A stretch of DNA of 64,000 nt from Streptomyces sp. NBC_01275 (GTDB lineage: Bacteria > Actinomycetota > Actinomycetes > Streptomycetales > Streptomycetaceae), in the NCBI RefSeq assembly GCF_026340655.1, contig NZ_JAPEOZ010000001.1, positions 8,556,001-8,620,000 on the forward strand, given 5' to 3'. The notes under the pieces are model-generated. The model saw only the letters and a list, made by a program, of their open reading frames with translations, was not told the origin of the DNA and searched no databases. Both the position numbers and the translations under genes were made by a program. This document shows positions 50,610 to 59,837 of the stretch, in pieces; position 1 is the stretch's first letter, and every line of letters begins with the position of its first letter.

Positions 50610-53213
50610 TCAGGCGGCTCCGAACGCGGTGAACGCCCACCCGGTCGCCTGATGCACCGCGTCACCAGGCAGGGCCGCCCGCGCGTCGCGCAGCGCCTCC
50701 GCCAGCGACAGGCCCCCGCTGAGCCCCTTGTGCAGGGCCAGCATCAGCGGGACCACCGCCTCGTCGTTGACGGGCGCGCTGCTCGCCACCACCCCCGCGG
50801 TGCCCAGCGGCAGCAACGCTGTGACCAGGCCCAGGAGTTCGTCGGCGCCGACGGTGGCGAGGCGGGCGGTGTCGCAGCTGGAGAGGATGATCCGGTAGGG
50901 GCTGCGGGCGAGCCGTTCGAAGTCGTGGACGATCAGCGGACCGTCGGCCATGCGCAGCGAGGAGAACATCGGGCTGTCGGCCCGGAACGCGCCGTGCGCG
51001 GCGATGTGCGCCAGCGCCGCCCCGTCGAGTTCCGCCAGGACCCGCGGCACCCGGGCGTCGGCCTGTTCCAGCACCGTGGGCCTGCCGTACCGCCCGGCCA
51101 CCTCCGGCACCTCCGCCCCGCCGGTCGCAAGGCCGGGACCGCGCACCAGGACATGCCGGCCGCCCGGCGGCGGCTCGGTCTCCCGGGCGCGCAGCCAGCT
51201 GCTCGCCGACGGCGACACGCTCACCACCCGCTCCCGCAGCGACGGCAGCAGCGCCCACGGCACCCGGTGCAGCCGCGCGGGCGGGACCACCACGACCGGC
51301 CCCGACCCCAGCTGCCCCGCCGCCTCGCCCAGCAGCAGCTCCTCCAGCCGCCGCCCCGCCGCCTCCACCACCGGCAGTCGCCCCTCGGCCCGGGGATGGG
51401 CGAGCCGGCGCAGCCCGGCCTGTACGTGCTCGGCCTCCCGCTCCGCCTCGGCCAGCAGCCCGCCCGCGAACCGCCGCACCCGCCCGCCGCCGCACAGCAG
51501 CACCTGAACGCGCCCGTCCAGCACGGCGAGTTCGATCAGCCGCCCGTCGCCGAGCCGTTCGAGCAGCCGGCCGGCGTCGAAGCGGCGGCCGTCGCCGGGC
51601 GCGTCCCCGCGGATGTGCAGGGTCCGGGAGCGGATCTCCCGTTCCAGGCGGCGCTGTTCGCGCTCCAAAGTCGGCACCGGGCGGCCGTCCATCCGGGCGC
51701 TCTCCGCGCGGGCGGCGATCTCCCGGAACGCCGTCAGTCCGCTCAGCAGCGCCGGATCGGCCGGCGGCCGGGTGGGCGGCGTCGACAGCACCGTGGCCCG
51801 CCAGCGCTCGCTCCACACCAGCAACTGCCGTGGCCCGCCCCGCTCCAGGCTGACCTGCTGGGCCAGCGCCGCCAGCTCCGCGCCCTGTGCGGTGGCCCGC
51901 GCCCGCAACTCCGAGGCCCCCAGGGTCGTACGGTGGTCGTCCAGGACGTCGAGGCCGCGGCGGCAGGCCTCCAGGACGCCGCGTTCGGATCCGGTGGCCC
52001 GCGCCCACAGCGCCTGCGCCGCCCAGCCGGTCATCCGGGCCAGCGGCGGGCCGCTGCGCCGGCTGCGCGCGGCGATCTCCAGATGGCGTTCGGCGTCCGC
52101 CCGCCAGTCCAGGTCCAGCGCGATCCGCCCCGCCAGCAGCCAGGCCTCCGGCGCGGCCGGCGCCCCGAAGGCGGCCAGCCGCTCGGCGAGCCTGGCGGCG
52201 TCCGCGACGAGCCGGCCCGAGCCGCGCCCGGTGGCGACCCGCGCCTCGATCAGCACCAGCCGGGCGTGCGTCTCCCACCAGGTGCGCCGCTGCCCCGCGA
52301 AGAGCCGCTCGGCCACCGCGGCCCGGGCGATCGCCGTCCCCGGATCGCCCGCCAGCCGCGCCGCCCTGGCGGCCGTCAGCAGCAGCTCCGCCTTGCGGGT
52401 GGACTGCCCGCCGATCCCGTCCAGCACCCCGATCGCCGCGTCCGCCTCGGCCAGCGCCTCGGGCGCGAGACCGGCCGCCATCAGCACCTCGCAGCGCCGG
52501 ATGTTGAGCATGAACATCGGCGTGCCCAGCTTGGCGTACCGCTCCGCGGCCTCGTCCAGCAGCCGCAGCGCCGCCGGCACGTCCCCGGAGCGGAACGCGG
52601 CCAGGCCCCGGCTCTCCACGGCGTCGGCCTTGTCGTGCTCCTGGCCGGTGGTGTCCCACAGCGCCTCGGCCGCCGTGAAGTCGGCCTCCGCGCGGTCCAC
52701 CGTCCCGAGCGCCAGATGCACGGTGGCGCGCAGGGTGAGGGCGCGCGCCGTCCAGATGACGTCGTCCGCCTGCCGCAGCACCGGGATCGCCCTGCGTACG
52801 TCCTCCAGGGCCTCGCGGTGATGCCCGAGGACCCACCAGGAGTAGGCCCGCCGGTACAGCACGCGCGCGCGGGTGTGCCCCGTCCCGCGCTCCACACCCC
52901 GCTCGAACGCCGCCAGGCCCTGCCGGGTGCGGCCCGCGTGCACCAGCGCCACCCCCAGCGTGGCCAGCACGTCCGCCTCGCGCTCCGCGGAGTCCGCGCG
53001 CGCGGCCAGTTCGCGGGCGCGCCGCAGATGGTCGAGGGCGATCCGCATGTCGCCCCAGTCCCGCTGCCAGATGCCGATCACCTGATGGGCGACCGAGGCG
53101 TGCAACGGCGTCGGATCGGTGTCGAGCACTCCTTCCGCCCGCGACAACGCGTCGTTGGGGGCGGCGAACACCATGGGCAGCAGTTCGAGAACCGAGTCGT
53201 TTCCCGCTGTCAC
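50610..53213 (-). CDS. TPR repeat and CHAT-domain cysteine protease
   Basis: An 867-residue protein. Residues 1 to about 520 are helical repeats of the tetratricopeptide type (for example AFERGVERGTGHTRARVLYRRA, shortened here to its core YRRAYSW, and several DADAAIGVL-like helices). The last 300 residues are a CHAT protease: the catalytic His is about His740 (HIAAHGAF) and Cys about Cys780 (ILSSCDTARL). This is the caspase/separase-like fold of the TPR-CHAT protein in type III-E CRISPR (Craspase). GTG at 53213 was chosen because the conserved-looking sequence begins there; upstream in-frame starts exist. It is divergent from the S8 protease, sigma factor and unknown gene. The activator and substrate are unknown. 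Confidence 0.88.
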   Translation of the reverse strand: MTAGNDSVLELLPMVFAAPNDALSRAEGVLDTDPTPLHASVAHQVIGIWQRDWGDMRIALDHLRRARELAARADSAEREADVLATLGVALVHAGRTRQGLAAFERGVERGTGHTRARVLYRRAYSWWVLGHHREALEDVRRAIPVLRQADDVIWTARALTLRATVHLALGTVDRAEADFTAAEALWDTTGQEHDKADAVESRGLAAFRSGDVPAALRLLDEAAERYAKLGTPMFMLNIRRCEVLMAAGLAPEALAEADAAIGVLDGIGGQSTRKAELLLTAARAARLAGDPGTAIARAAVAERLFAGQRRTWWETHARLVLIEARVATGRGSGRLVADAARLAERLAAFGAPAAPEAWLLAGRIALDLDWRADAERHLEIAARSRRSGPPLARMTGWAAQALWARATGSERGVLEACRRGLDVLDDHRTTLGASELRARATAQGAELAALAQQVSLERGGPRQLLVWSERWRATVLSTPPTRPPADPALLSGLTAFREIAARAESARMDGRPVPTLEREQRRLEREIRSRTLHIRGDAPGDGRRFDAGRLLERLGDGRLIELAVLDGRVQVLLCGGGRVRRFAGGLLAEAEREAEHVQAGLRRLAHPRAEGRLPVVEAAGRRLEELLLGEAAGQLGSGPVVVVPPARLHRVPWALLPSLRERVVSVSPSASSWLRARETEPPPGGRHVLVRGPGLATGGAEVPEVAGRYGRPTVLEQADARVPRVLAELDGAALAHIAAHGAFRADSPMFSSLRMADGPLIVHDFERLARSPYRIILSSCDTARLATVGADELLGLVTALLPLGTAGVVASSAPVNDEAVVPLMLALHKGLSGGLSLAEALRDARAALPGDAVHQATGWAFTAFGAA

Positions 53214-53469
53214 TCCACGGATGGTAGTGCTCCGGTCCGTATGCCACACCGGTTTGGAGCCGTATCCACCAGTAACAATTGGACGTCGCGTCAACATCGG
53301 GTACACCATCGCGTCCACCGGGTCGGCCCGGCCGGGACCGGTCCGCCGAGCGGCCACAGGGGGCGCGCGGAAGCAATCGCACCACCCGCACCTGCTGTCG
53401 CACTACCTGTATCAGACGACAGTCTCGCGGGTCTGACTGTCGACCACCGGCTGTAGGGGAGGACACGCC
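53214..53469. promoter_or_regulatory. Intergenic region between CHAT and S8 protease genes
   Basis: 256 bp that must hold the divergent promoters of both units. It has locally lower GC content than the genes around it (for example the stretch near 53225-53300) and the S8 ribosome site AGGGGAGGA at its right end. No clear -10/-35 pair or palindrome was recognised. Confidence 0.4.
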
Positions 53470-54894
53470 ATGGCACCACAGCGATTCCACGAGCAGTTCG
53501 ACCAGATCCAGAGCTCGCTGCCCGACGTCCCGTTGGCGATGGGGCCGGACGACTCCGCCGAGTTCATCTACGAGAAGGGCGTGGTCCTCGCGCGCGACGG
53601 CGAGGAGGCCCAGGTCGTCGAGGACGCGGTGCGCGCGCACTTCACCGCGACCGACGGCCTCCTCCCGGACGACGTACGCCGCTCGGGCCCGCAGACCAAC
53701 CGCTCGGGCATCACCCGCATCCACGTCGGCGACCCCGGCCGCGGCGAGCGCGGCGCCGACCTCGCCGTCGCGGGGGCCCTGCGCGCCCTGCGCCCGGCCG
53801 AGGGGCGCGTGGGACGGCGACTGGTCAGCCGCAACCACGTGGTGTCCATCGCGGTCAACGCCTGCCCCGGCGACGAGCCCGTGCCCGCCCCCGCCACCGA
53901 GCCGCCCAACCCGTCCCGGGCCGAGGGGGCCTACGACGCGGTCGACGCCGTCGGCGTCCTGGTCGTCGACACCGGCCTGATGCACGACTACCGCTCCTAC
54001 CCGCTGCTGTCCCACACCGACGGCGACGCACAGGTCAGGGAGACCGACGGCGAGGGCATCCTCCAGCAGTACGTCGGACACGGCACGTTCATCGCCGGGC
54101 TCGTCGCGGCCGTCGCGCCCAACACCGACGTCACCGTGCGCGGCACCCTCAACGACGCCGGCGCGATCCTGGAGTCCGACTTCGGAGAGAAGCTCTTCGA
54201 CGCCGTCGACCAGGGCGGCTGGCCCGACATCCTCAGCCTCTCCGCCGGCACCTCCAACGGCCGCGTCGACGGCCTGCTCGGGGTGGCCGCCTTCATGGAG
54301 GAACTCCGCGGCCGGCACACCCTGTTGGTCGCCGCCGCCGGCAACAACGCCAGCGCCACCCCCTTCTGGCCCGCCGCCTACGCCTCCCTGCCCGACTACG
54401 CCGACGCGGTCCTGTCGGTCGGCGCGCTGCGCGGCGACGGCGAGTTCGGCGCCTGCTTCAGCAACCACGGCCCCTGGGTGCGGGTCTACGCCCCCGGCGA
54501 GCGCCTCACCAGCGCCCTCACCGGCTTCGGCACACCCGTCCCGTACGTCTACCAGCACTCCACCTACGACGCCTGCCGCTACGGCTTCACCTACGCCTGC
54601 ACCTGCTGCTCGCCGCGTCACACCGGCCTGCTCAGCGAGGCACGGCAGGCCACCTCCGGCAAGCCGGACCAGGTGATGTTCGAGGGCCTCGCGTCCTGGA
54701 GCGGAACGTCCTTCGCCACCCCCGTCGTGGCCGGCCTCGTCGCCGCCCACATGACCGCGCACAAGGAGACCGATCCCCGTGCCGCCGCCCGTCAACTGCT
54801 CGCTGCCAACGCAGAGTTCGCCGAGGTGCGCGGGGCGCACGTCCCGGCGCTGCGCCCGTCCACCTGGCGCCCCGTCCCGGTCGGCCCGGCATGA
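53470..54894 (+). CDS. Subtilisin-like serine protease (S8), non-secreted
   Basis: A 474-residue S8 protease. The catalytic triad is Asp167 (VLVVDTGL), His204 (VGHGTFIAG) and Ser414 (SGTSFATP), with the oxyanion Asn292 (AAAGNN). Residues 1-155 form an N-terminal domain with no signal peptide, so the enzyme appears to be cytoplasmic. An unusual insertion at about 362-400 carries four Cys (369, 377, 379, 380; DACRYGFTYACTCCSP), a possible metal or disulfide site. ATG at 53470 has GGGGAGGA upstream. It is 70 bp ahead of the sigma factor gene and divergent from the TPR-CHAT protease. It may be activated by the CHAT protein or cut regulatory partners; that is inferred from context. Confidence 0.92.
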   Translation: MAPQRFHEQFDQIQSSLPDVPLAMGPDDSAEFIYEKGVVLARDGEEAQVVEDAVRAHFTATDGLLPDDVRRSGPQTNRSGITRIHVGDPGRGERGADLAVAGALRALRPAEGRVGRRLVSRNHVVSIAVNACPGDEPVPAPATEPPNPSRAEGAYDAVDAVGVLVVDTGLMHDYRSYPLLSHTDGDAQVRETDGEGILQQYVGHGTFIAGLVAAVAPNTDVTVRGTLNDAGAILESDFGEKLFDAVDQGGWPDILSLSAGTSNGRVDGLLGVAAFMEELRGRHTLLVAAAGNNASATPFWPAAYASLPDYADAVLSVGALRGDGEFGACFSNHGPWVRVYAPGERLTSALTGFGTPVPYVYQHSTYDACRYGFTYACTCCSPRHTGLLSEARQATSGKPDQVMFEGLASWSGTSFATPVVAGLVAAHMTAHKETDPRAAARQLLAANAEFAEVRGAHVPALRPSTWRPVPVGPA

Positions 54895-54964
54895 GGGCGC
54901 CATGAGGTCCGACCCGACCCCCGTCACGGCGTACGATGACAGGCCGTACACGAGGGGTGGAGCC

Positions 54965-55540
54965 GTGGACCGTAGTGATGTCGGCGCGCTCGTCCAGTCC
55001 GCCGTCGACGGTGACACGGCGGCCTGGAAGGCGCTGGTGGAAGGGCTGAGCCCGCTGGTGTGGTCCGTCGTGCGCGCCCACCGGCTCTCCGACGCCGACG
55101 GGCACGAGGTGTACCAGACCGCGTGGTTCCGCTTCGCCCAGCACCTCGGCCGGATCCGGGAGCCGGAGAAGGCGGGCTCGTGGCTCGCGAGCACCGCGCG
55201 CAACGAGTGCCTGAAGGTGCTCAAGAGCTCCAGGCGGCTGATGCCGACGGACGACGCCCAACTGCTCGACCGCGCCAGCGAGGACCGTACGCCGGAGCAG
55301 TCGGTGCTGGACTCGGAGGAGGCGGCCGCGCAGAGCGAGCGCGTCCGCTTCCTGTGGCAGGAGTTCGAGGCGCTCGGCGAGCGCTGCCGGCAGCTGCTGC
55401 GGGTGCTGATCGCCTCGCCGCCGCCCAGCTACCTGGAGGTGTCGGCCGCCCTGGGCATCGCCGTCGGCAGCATCGGACCGATGCGCCAGCGCTGTCTGCG
55501 CCGACTGCGCGCCCGACTCGACGCACGGGGAGCTCTGTGA
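54965..55540 (+). CDS. ECF-type RNA polymerase sigma factor
   Basis: A 191-residue sigma factor with regions 2 and 4 only. Region 2 runs from WKALVEGLSPLVWSVVRAHRL through AWFRFAQHLGRI; region 4 is SYLEVSAALGIAVGSIGPMRQRCLRRL. I prefer GTG 54965, with GAGGGGTGGAG just upstream, over ATG 54902, which would add 21 residues. It overlaps the next gene (GTGA) and follows the S8 gene by 70 bp. No anti-sigma factor with a membrane segment or zinc motif is seen next to it; the 175-aa partner or proteolysis by the neighbouring proteases may do that job. Confidence 0.9.
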   Translation: MDRSDVGALVQSAVDGDTAAWKALVEGLSPLVWSVVRAHRLSDADGHEVYQTAWFRFAQHLGRIREPEKAGSWLASTARNECLKVLKSSRRLMPTDDAQLLDRASEDRTPEQSVLDSEEAAAQSERVRFLWQEFEALGERCRQLLRVLIASPPPSYLEVSAALGIAVGSIGPMRQRCLRRLRARLDARGAL

Positions 55541-56064
55541 ACGACATGAACGACATGAACGACGCGAACAGCACGAGTGACGGCATGGGCGGCGACGGCG
55601 CGTCCGACGAAGGCGCCTTCGACGGCGTGGAGTTCGACCACGGCCGGCTCGAGGAGGAGCTGCGCCTGGCCGCCGCCATCCTGGACCCGGTCCCCGCAGA
55701 GCTGCGCCAGATCGCCGTCGAGGCCTACGCGTTACACGACCTGGACGCACGGATCGCCGAGCTGACGTTCGACTCGCTGCTCGATGCGATCCCGGTGCGG
55801 GGAGCGGAGGACCCGCCGCGGATGCTCACCTTCGACACCGGCGGACTGACCGTCGACATCGAGGTGAGCGCGCAGGGGCTGATGGGTCAGCTGCTGCCGC
55901 CGCAGTCCGCCTCGATCGAGATTCTGCACGGCCCGCGCGCGGGCGCCGCGCTCACCGCCGACGACATGGGCCGCTTCGCCTGTGACGCACCGCCCGCCGG
56001 CCCCTTCGCGCTGCGACTGCGCACCGGCGGGGACGTGGTGGTCACGGAGTGGCTGCGGGCCTGA
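55537..56064 (+). CDS. Unknown protein coupled to the sigma factor
   Basis: A 175-residue soluble acidic protein whose GTG start lies in the sigma factor stop. The first 35 residues are low complexity (NDMNDMNDANSTSDGMGGDG, from a 9-bp repeat). Then follows a helical part (EELRLAAAILDPVPAELRQ and YALHDLDARIAELTFDSLLDA), and a beta-rich C-terminal half (MLTFDTGGLTVDIEVSAQG and ending VVVTEWLRA). No membrane segment or cysteine motif is present. I do not recognise the family. Position suggests an anti-sigma factor, or a substrate or carrier for the protease pair; neither is shown by sequence. Confidence 0.78.
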   Translation: MNDMNDMNDANSTSDGMGGDGASDEGAFDGVEFDHGRLEEELRLAAAILDPVPAELRQIAVEAYALHDLDARIAELTFDSLLDAIPVRGAEDPPRMLTFDTGGLTVDIEVSAQGLMGQLLPPQSASIEILHGPRAGAALTADDMGRFACDAPPAGPFALRLRTGGDVVVTEWLRA

Positions 56065-56082
56065 CACCCGCCAGGCGTACGC

Positions 56083-57306
56083 CTACCAGGTGACGGGCAG
56101 CGTCCGCGGCCCCCGGATCATGGTCTTCTTCCGCCAGACGACCTGGTCGGCGGGGACCGCGAGCCGCAGCCCCGGCAGCCGGTCCAGCAGCGTGTCCACC
56201 AGCAGCTCGGTCTGCAGCCGGGCGAGCACGGCCCCCGTGCAGTGGTGCGGACCGTTGCCGAACGCGAGGTGGGGGTTGGGATCGCGGTCGGGGACGATGT
56301 CGTCCGGGTCGGGAAAGGCGTCCGGGTCCCGGTTGGCGGCCAGGTAGGAGACGTACACGGGCTCGCCCGCGGCGATCCGCCGGCCGCCCAGGTCGACGTC
56401 CTCCAGGGCGATCCGGGCCAGACCGACACTGCTGCGGTGCGGAATGAAGCGCAGCAGCTCGTCGAGCAGCACCCCGCGCTCCTGAGGCCGCGTTCTCGTG
56501 CGCGCCAACAGCTCGGGGCGGCTGAGCAGCAGGAACAGCATCTGCCCGCAGTTGTGGGTGACGGCCTCGCCGCCGATCTGCAGCGGACCGGCGAGGCCCA
56601 CCGCCTCCTCCTCGCCGATCTCGCCCCGGGCCACGGCCGCGCCCAGCAGGGAGTACACGTCCTCGCCGGCGCTGTCGGCCCGGTCGCGGACGGCCTGGGC
56701 GATCCAGCCGTACAGGCCCTGCTTGGCGGTCTCGGCGGCCTCGGCGCCGCCGGAGGTGGAGATGATCTGCCGGGTCCAGGAGTGCACCCGGTCGCGGTCC
56801 GCGTCCGGCACCCCCATCACCTCGCTGACGACGGCGAGGGGGAAGGGCTCAAGGACCCGCTCGACGAGATCCGCCGGCGGCCCGTTCCGCACCACGCCGT
56901 CCACCAGCTCGTCCAGGATCTCCTGCGCCCGCGGTCGCAGCCGCTTCATCGCGGCCACCGTGAACGCGCCCGCGACCGGCTTGCGCAGCCGGTTGTGCTC
57001 GGGCTGGTCGGCCCACGCCAGCGAGCCCGGCCGGGGCTTGAAGTGCGGTGCCATACGCGTCACCTGACGCTGAGTCACCTCGGCGCGGCCGAACCGCGGG
57101 TCGTTGGTGACCGTGCGCACGTCGTCGTAGCGGGTGGCGAGCCAGGCCCACCCCTCGCCGTGCGGCAGCCGGATCCGGGTCAGCGGGCCCTCCCGCATCA
57201 GCCCGGCCAGGACCGGATCGAACTCCGTCCCGTCCAGGTCGAGCGCGGGCCAGTCCCGTACCGGCGGCGGGGCCTCGCCGGTCAGCGTGGTGATCTCCTC
57301 GGTCAT
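56083..57306 (-). CDS. Cytochrome P450
   Basis: A 407-residue bacterial P450 monooxygenase. The heme ligand is Cys356 in FGNGPHHCTGAVLAR; the K-helix ExxR is in DELLRFIP; the I-helix has LQIGGEAVTHNCGQM, in which the usual AGxxT pattern is changed to GGEAVT, with Asn after. The overall look is that of CYP105/107-type biosynthetic or catabolic enzymes. ATG at 57306 has GGAGGG upstream (an in-frame start five codons earlier is possible). No ferredoxin or reductase gene is adjacent. Convergent with the unknown gene of the protease cluster, so it is probably unrelated. The substrate is not known. Confidence 0.93.
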   Translation of the reverse strand: MTEEITTLTGEAPPPVRDWPALDLDGTEFDPVLAGLMREGPLTRIRLPHGEGWAWLATRYDDVRTVTNDPRFGRAEVTQRQVTRMAPHFKPRPGSLAWADQPEHNRLRKPVAGAFTVAAMKRLRPRAQEILDELVDGVVRNGPPADLVERVLEPFPLAVVSEVMGVPDADRDRVHSWTRQIISTSGGAEAAETAKQGLYGWIAQAVRDRADSAGEDVYSLLGAAVARGEIGEEEAVGLAGPLQIGGEAVTHNCGQMLFLLLSRPELLARTRTRPQERGVLLDELLRFIPHRSSVGLARIALEDVDLGGRRIAAGEPVYVSYLAANRDPDAFPDPDDIVPDRDPNPHLAFGNGPHHCTGAVLARLQTELLVDTLLDRLPGLRLAVPADQVVWRKKTMIRGPRTLPVTW

Positions 57307-57405
57307 GCCCTCCACCCTCACCGCCCCACGCCCGCCTGTCGCGCGGAGGTGCTCCAGCCGGAGGTCGGCGGGGCTCGTCGTGGACGCGGGCGAGGAGGGC
57401 TCGGC

Positions 57406-58203
57406 TCACCTGGGTACCGCGTCGACCAGGGTCGCGAGTGCGGCGGCGAGGTCGTCCAGACCCGGTCCGGCGGGGCCGCCCGGCTCGGTCATGTACGTGT
57501 CCCGGCGGATCTCCACCATCAGCGCGGACACCCGCGGATCCGACCCGTAGTACTCCAGCGGTACGTACGCCCCGGCGAACGGGCTGTCGAGTCCCGTCTC
57601 CCCGATGCCGGCGAACGCCCCGCGCGCGGCGGCGAGCAGCTGCGGCGGGGTGTGGAAGGCGTCGGTGCCCAGGCAGACCGGCGGCCGCGGTCCCTCGCCG
57701 TGCAGCTCGTAGGGCAGCCGCTCGGTCGGATAGGAGTGCACGTCGATGACGACGGCCCGCCCGACGGCCGCCAGCCGCTCGCCCACGGCGTCGCTCATGG
57801 CCCGCGCGTACGGCCGGAAGTACCGTTCGACCAGCGGCTCGGGATCGACGTCCGCGGGTCGCAGCGCCTCCCGGTGCGTGGTCCGCGTGTACACGGCCCC
57901 CATCCCGACGGCCCGCATCTCCTCCCGCTCGTCCGGGAACCGCTCCGGATCGACGACCAGCCGCGACAGCCCGTTGACGAACCGCCAGGGCGTCACACCG
58001 GCCAGCTCCGCCGCCCGCGCCGCGAGCCGCGCGGTGTGCGCGTCGGTGAGGTGGTCCAGCTCCCGCTCCAGCGCCGTGTCGTCCAGCACGATGCCCTTCC
58101 GCACCCCGGCCGGCATCTCCCGCGCCGAGTGCGGCACATGGAGGATCACCGGCGAGTCCTCGGCGCCGGCCAGGAACGCGAAGGGCGGTGCGGCTGGGGT
58201 CAT
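57406..58203 (-). CDS. N-formylglutamate amidohydrolase family protein
   Basis: A 265-residue zinc-dependent hydrolase of the HutG2/N-formylglutamate deformylase family. Motifs include ILHVPHSAREMP (HxPHS-like), LTDAHTARLA (Asp and His), SRLVVDPERFPDE and VIDVHSYPTERLP. The length is normal for the family. It normally produces glutamate from N-formylglutamate at the end of histidine breakdown, but no other hut gene is near, so another N-acyl amino acid is possible. It is divergent from the DUF5713 gene and follows the P450 gene on the same strand with a 99-bp gap to that start. Confidence 0.88.
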   Translation of the reverse strand: MTPAAPPFAFLAGAEDSPVILHVPHSAREMPAGVRKGIVLDDTALERELDHLTDAHTARLAARAAELAGVTPWRFVNGLSRLVVDPERFPDEREEMRAVGMGAVYTRTTHREALRPADVDPEPLVERYFRPYARAMSDAVGERLAAVGRAVVIDVHSYPTERLPYELHGEGPRPPVCLGTDAFHTPPQLLAAARGAFAGIGETGLDSPFAGAYVPLEYYGSDPRVSALMVEIRRDTYMTEPGGPAGPGLDDLAAALATLVDAVPR

Positions 58204-58313
58204 GGGGCGGCTCCCGGGGCGTTGTCAGTGGCGTGGTGCATGATCGGAGGTGCCATCACAACACGACTCACCACATGACTCACCACATGACGGAAAAGGG
58301 CGGGGGAAGCGGC

Positions 58314-58655
58314 ATGGCCGTGACGAACGAGCAGGTGGCAGGGCGCGCGTTCCTGAAGGCGCTGTACCGGGACGACTACTACCCCGACGCCGTGGTGGAC
58401 CGGGGCAGGGACGTCCTGCTGCGCCTGTGCGAACGCGTCGAGACCGAGCGCCCCGCCGACCTCGACGCGCTGTACGTCCTGACCCGGGCCGCCACCGAGG
58501 AGTTCAACGACCTGCAGGACGCCTTCGAGGAGGCCGGCAGCGACATCGAGACGGTGGCCCGGGAGGAGATAGCCGAGGACTTCTGGTTCGTCGCCCAGGC
58601 CTACGGCTTCCCGGACGCGGACGTGGAGGAGCTGATCGCCACGCGGGACTGGTGA
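58314..58655 (+). CDS. DUF5713 family protein
   Basis: A 113-residue acidic helical protein that matches what I know of DUF5713: FLKALYRDDYYPDAVVDRG at the start, then LDALYVLTRAATEEFNDLQDAFEEAGSD split over two helices, ending FVAQAYGFPDADVEELIATRDW-like. ATG at 58314 has GGGGGAAG upstream. The leader contains two copies of CACCACATGACT. Function unknown. It stands alone between the amidohydrolase and the convergent metX. Confidence 0.82.
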   Translation: MAVTNEQVAGRAFLKALYRDDYYPDAVVDRGRDVLLRLCERVETERPADLDALYVLTRAATEEFNDLQDAFEEAGSDIETVAREEIAEDFWFVAQAYGFPDADVEELIATRDW

Positions 58656-58677
58656 GCGGGGCCGGTGGGACCGGGGG

Positions 58678-59832
58678 CTAGGCGCGCTCGCCGAGCAGCT
58701 CCCGCACCAGCGCGGCCACCTGCTCCGTCTCGATGAGGAACCCGTCGTGCCCGTACGGCGACTCCACCACCCGCAGCCGGTCCGCGGACGGGATCAGCGC
58801 CGCCAGTTCCGCCTGCTGGGCGAGCGGGTAGAGCCGGTCGGAGTCCACGCCCGCCACCAGCGTCCGCGCCGTCACGCGTCCCAGCGCGGCCCGTACGCCG
58901 CCCCGGCCTCGGCCGACGTCATGGGCGTTCATCGCCTCGGACAGCACCACATAGCTGCCCGCGTCGAACCGCCGCACCAGCTTGGCCGCGTGATGTTCGA
59001 GATACGACTGGACCTGGTACCGGCCGCCGTCGAACGGATCCTCGCCGCCCTGGGGCGTACGGCCGAAACGGACCGCCAGCTCCGGCTCGCTGCGGTACGT
59101 GACGTGGGCGAGCCGCCGGGCCAGGCCGAGCCCGGCATGGGGGCCGCGGCCGGTGTCGTGGTAGTCGCCGCCCTGCCAGTGCGGGTCGCTGCGGACGGCG
59201 TGCAGCTGCACGTCGGCCCAGGCGATCTGCTCCGCGCTCGCCGCCGCCGTCGTGGCGAGCAACAGCAGCGCCCCGACCCGCTCGGGGTACGACGCCGCCC
59301 ACTCCACGGCCCGCATCCCGCCCATCGACCCGCCCACGACGAGCGCCCACCGTTCGACGCCGAGCGCGTCCGCGAGCCCCGCCTCGGCCGCGACCTGGTC
59401 GCGCTGCGTCAGGAACGGGAAGGCGTCTCCCCAGCTGCGCCGCCCGTCCGGACGCGCCGAGGCGGGCCCGGTACTGCCCTGGCAGCCGCCCAGCACGTTC
59501 GGCGCCACGACGAACCAGCGGTCGGTGTCGAGCGGCCGCCCCGGCCCGACCAGCCCGTCCCACCAGCCGGGCGTCGGATGGCCGGGGCCCGCCGGTCCCA
59601 CGACGTGACTGTCCCCGGTGAGCGCGTGCAGCACGAGCACCGCGTTGGAGCCGTCCGACGCGAGCCGTCCCCAGGTCTCGAACGCCAGCCGCGCGCCCGG
59701 CAGTTCGCCGCCCGCCTCCAACGGCAACGGCTGCCGCGCCGCGTGCCACTGACGGCGGCCGGGCGGGTCCCCCTCCCGCCAGGCCCCGGTGGCCGGCGGG
59801 AGGGAGACCCCCGAAAGAGAGGCGGCAGACAC
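58678..59832 (-). CDS. metX: Homoserine O-acetyltransferase
   Basis: A 384-residue alpha/beta-hydrolase-fold acetyltransferase that makes O-acetyl-homoserine for methionine synthesis. The nucleophile elbow is GGSMGGM, with the family segments [13 protein letters not shown] and [12 protein letters not shown] before it; Asp is in GVDSDRLYP and His in YGHDGFL. GTG at 59832 lies 5 bp after the metY stop, so the two genes form an operon, metY first. Both lie behind a Cys-containing leader peptide. Belongs to the direct sulfhydrylation route of methionine formation. Confidence 0.95.
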   Translation of the reverse strand: MSAASLSGVSLPPATGAWREGDPPGRRQWHAARQPLPLEAGGELPGARLAFETWGRLASDGSNAVLVLHALTGDSHVVGPAGPGHPTPGWWDGLVGPGRPLDTDRWFVVAPNVLGGCQGSTGPASARPDGRRSWGDAFPFLTQRDQVAAEAGLADALGVERWALVVGGSMGGMRAVEWAASYPERVGALLLLATTAAASAEQIAWADVQLHAVRSDPHWQGGDYHDTGRGPHAGLGLARRLAHVTYRSEPELAVRFGRTPQGGEDPFDGGRYQVQSYLEHHAAKLVRRFDAGSYVVLSEAMNAHDVGRGRGGVRAALGRVTARTLVAGVDSDRLYPLAQQAELAALIPSADRLRVVESPYGHDGFLIETEQVAALVRELLGERA

Positions 59833-59837
59833 GGCGT

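Noticed and set aside
50610..53213. Type III-E CRISPR (Craspase) effector
   Set aside because: The protein is TPR-CHAT-like, but no gRAMP/Cas7-11 gene, CRISPR array or Csx30/31 is in the window. Only the protease class is shared.
50662..55224. A 1520-codon open frame on the minus strand
   Set aside because: It runs in another frame of the CHAT gene and antisense to the S8 gene. It shows no domain and has a low-complexity Gly/Ala/Arg composition; the true frames contain intact catalytic motifs.
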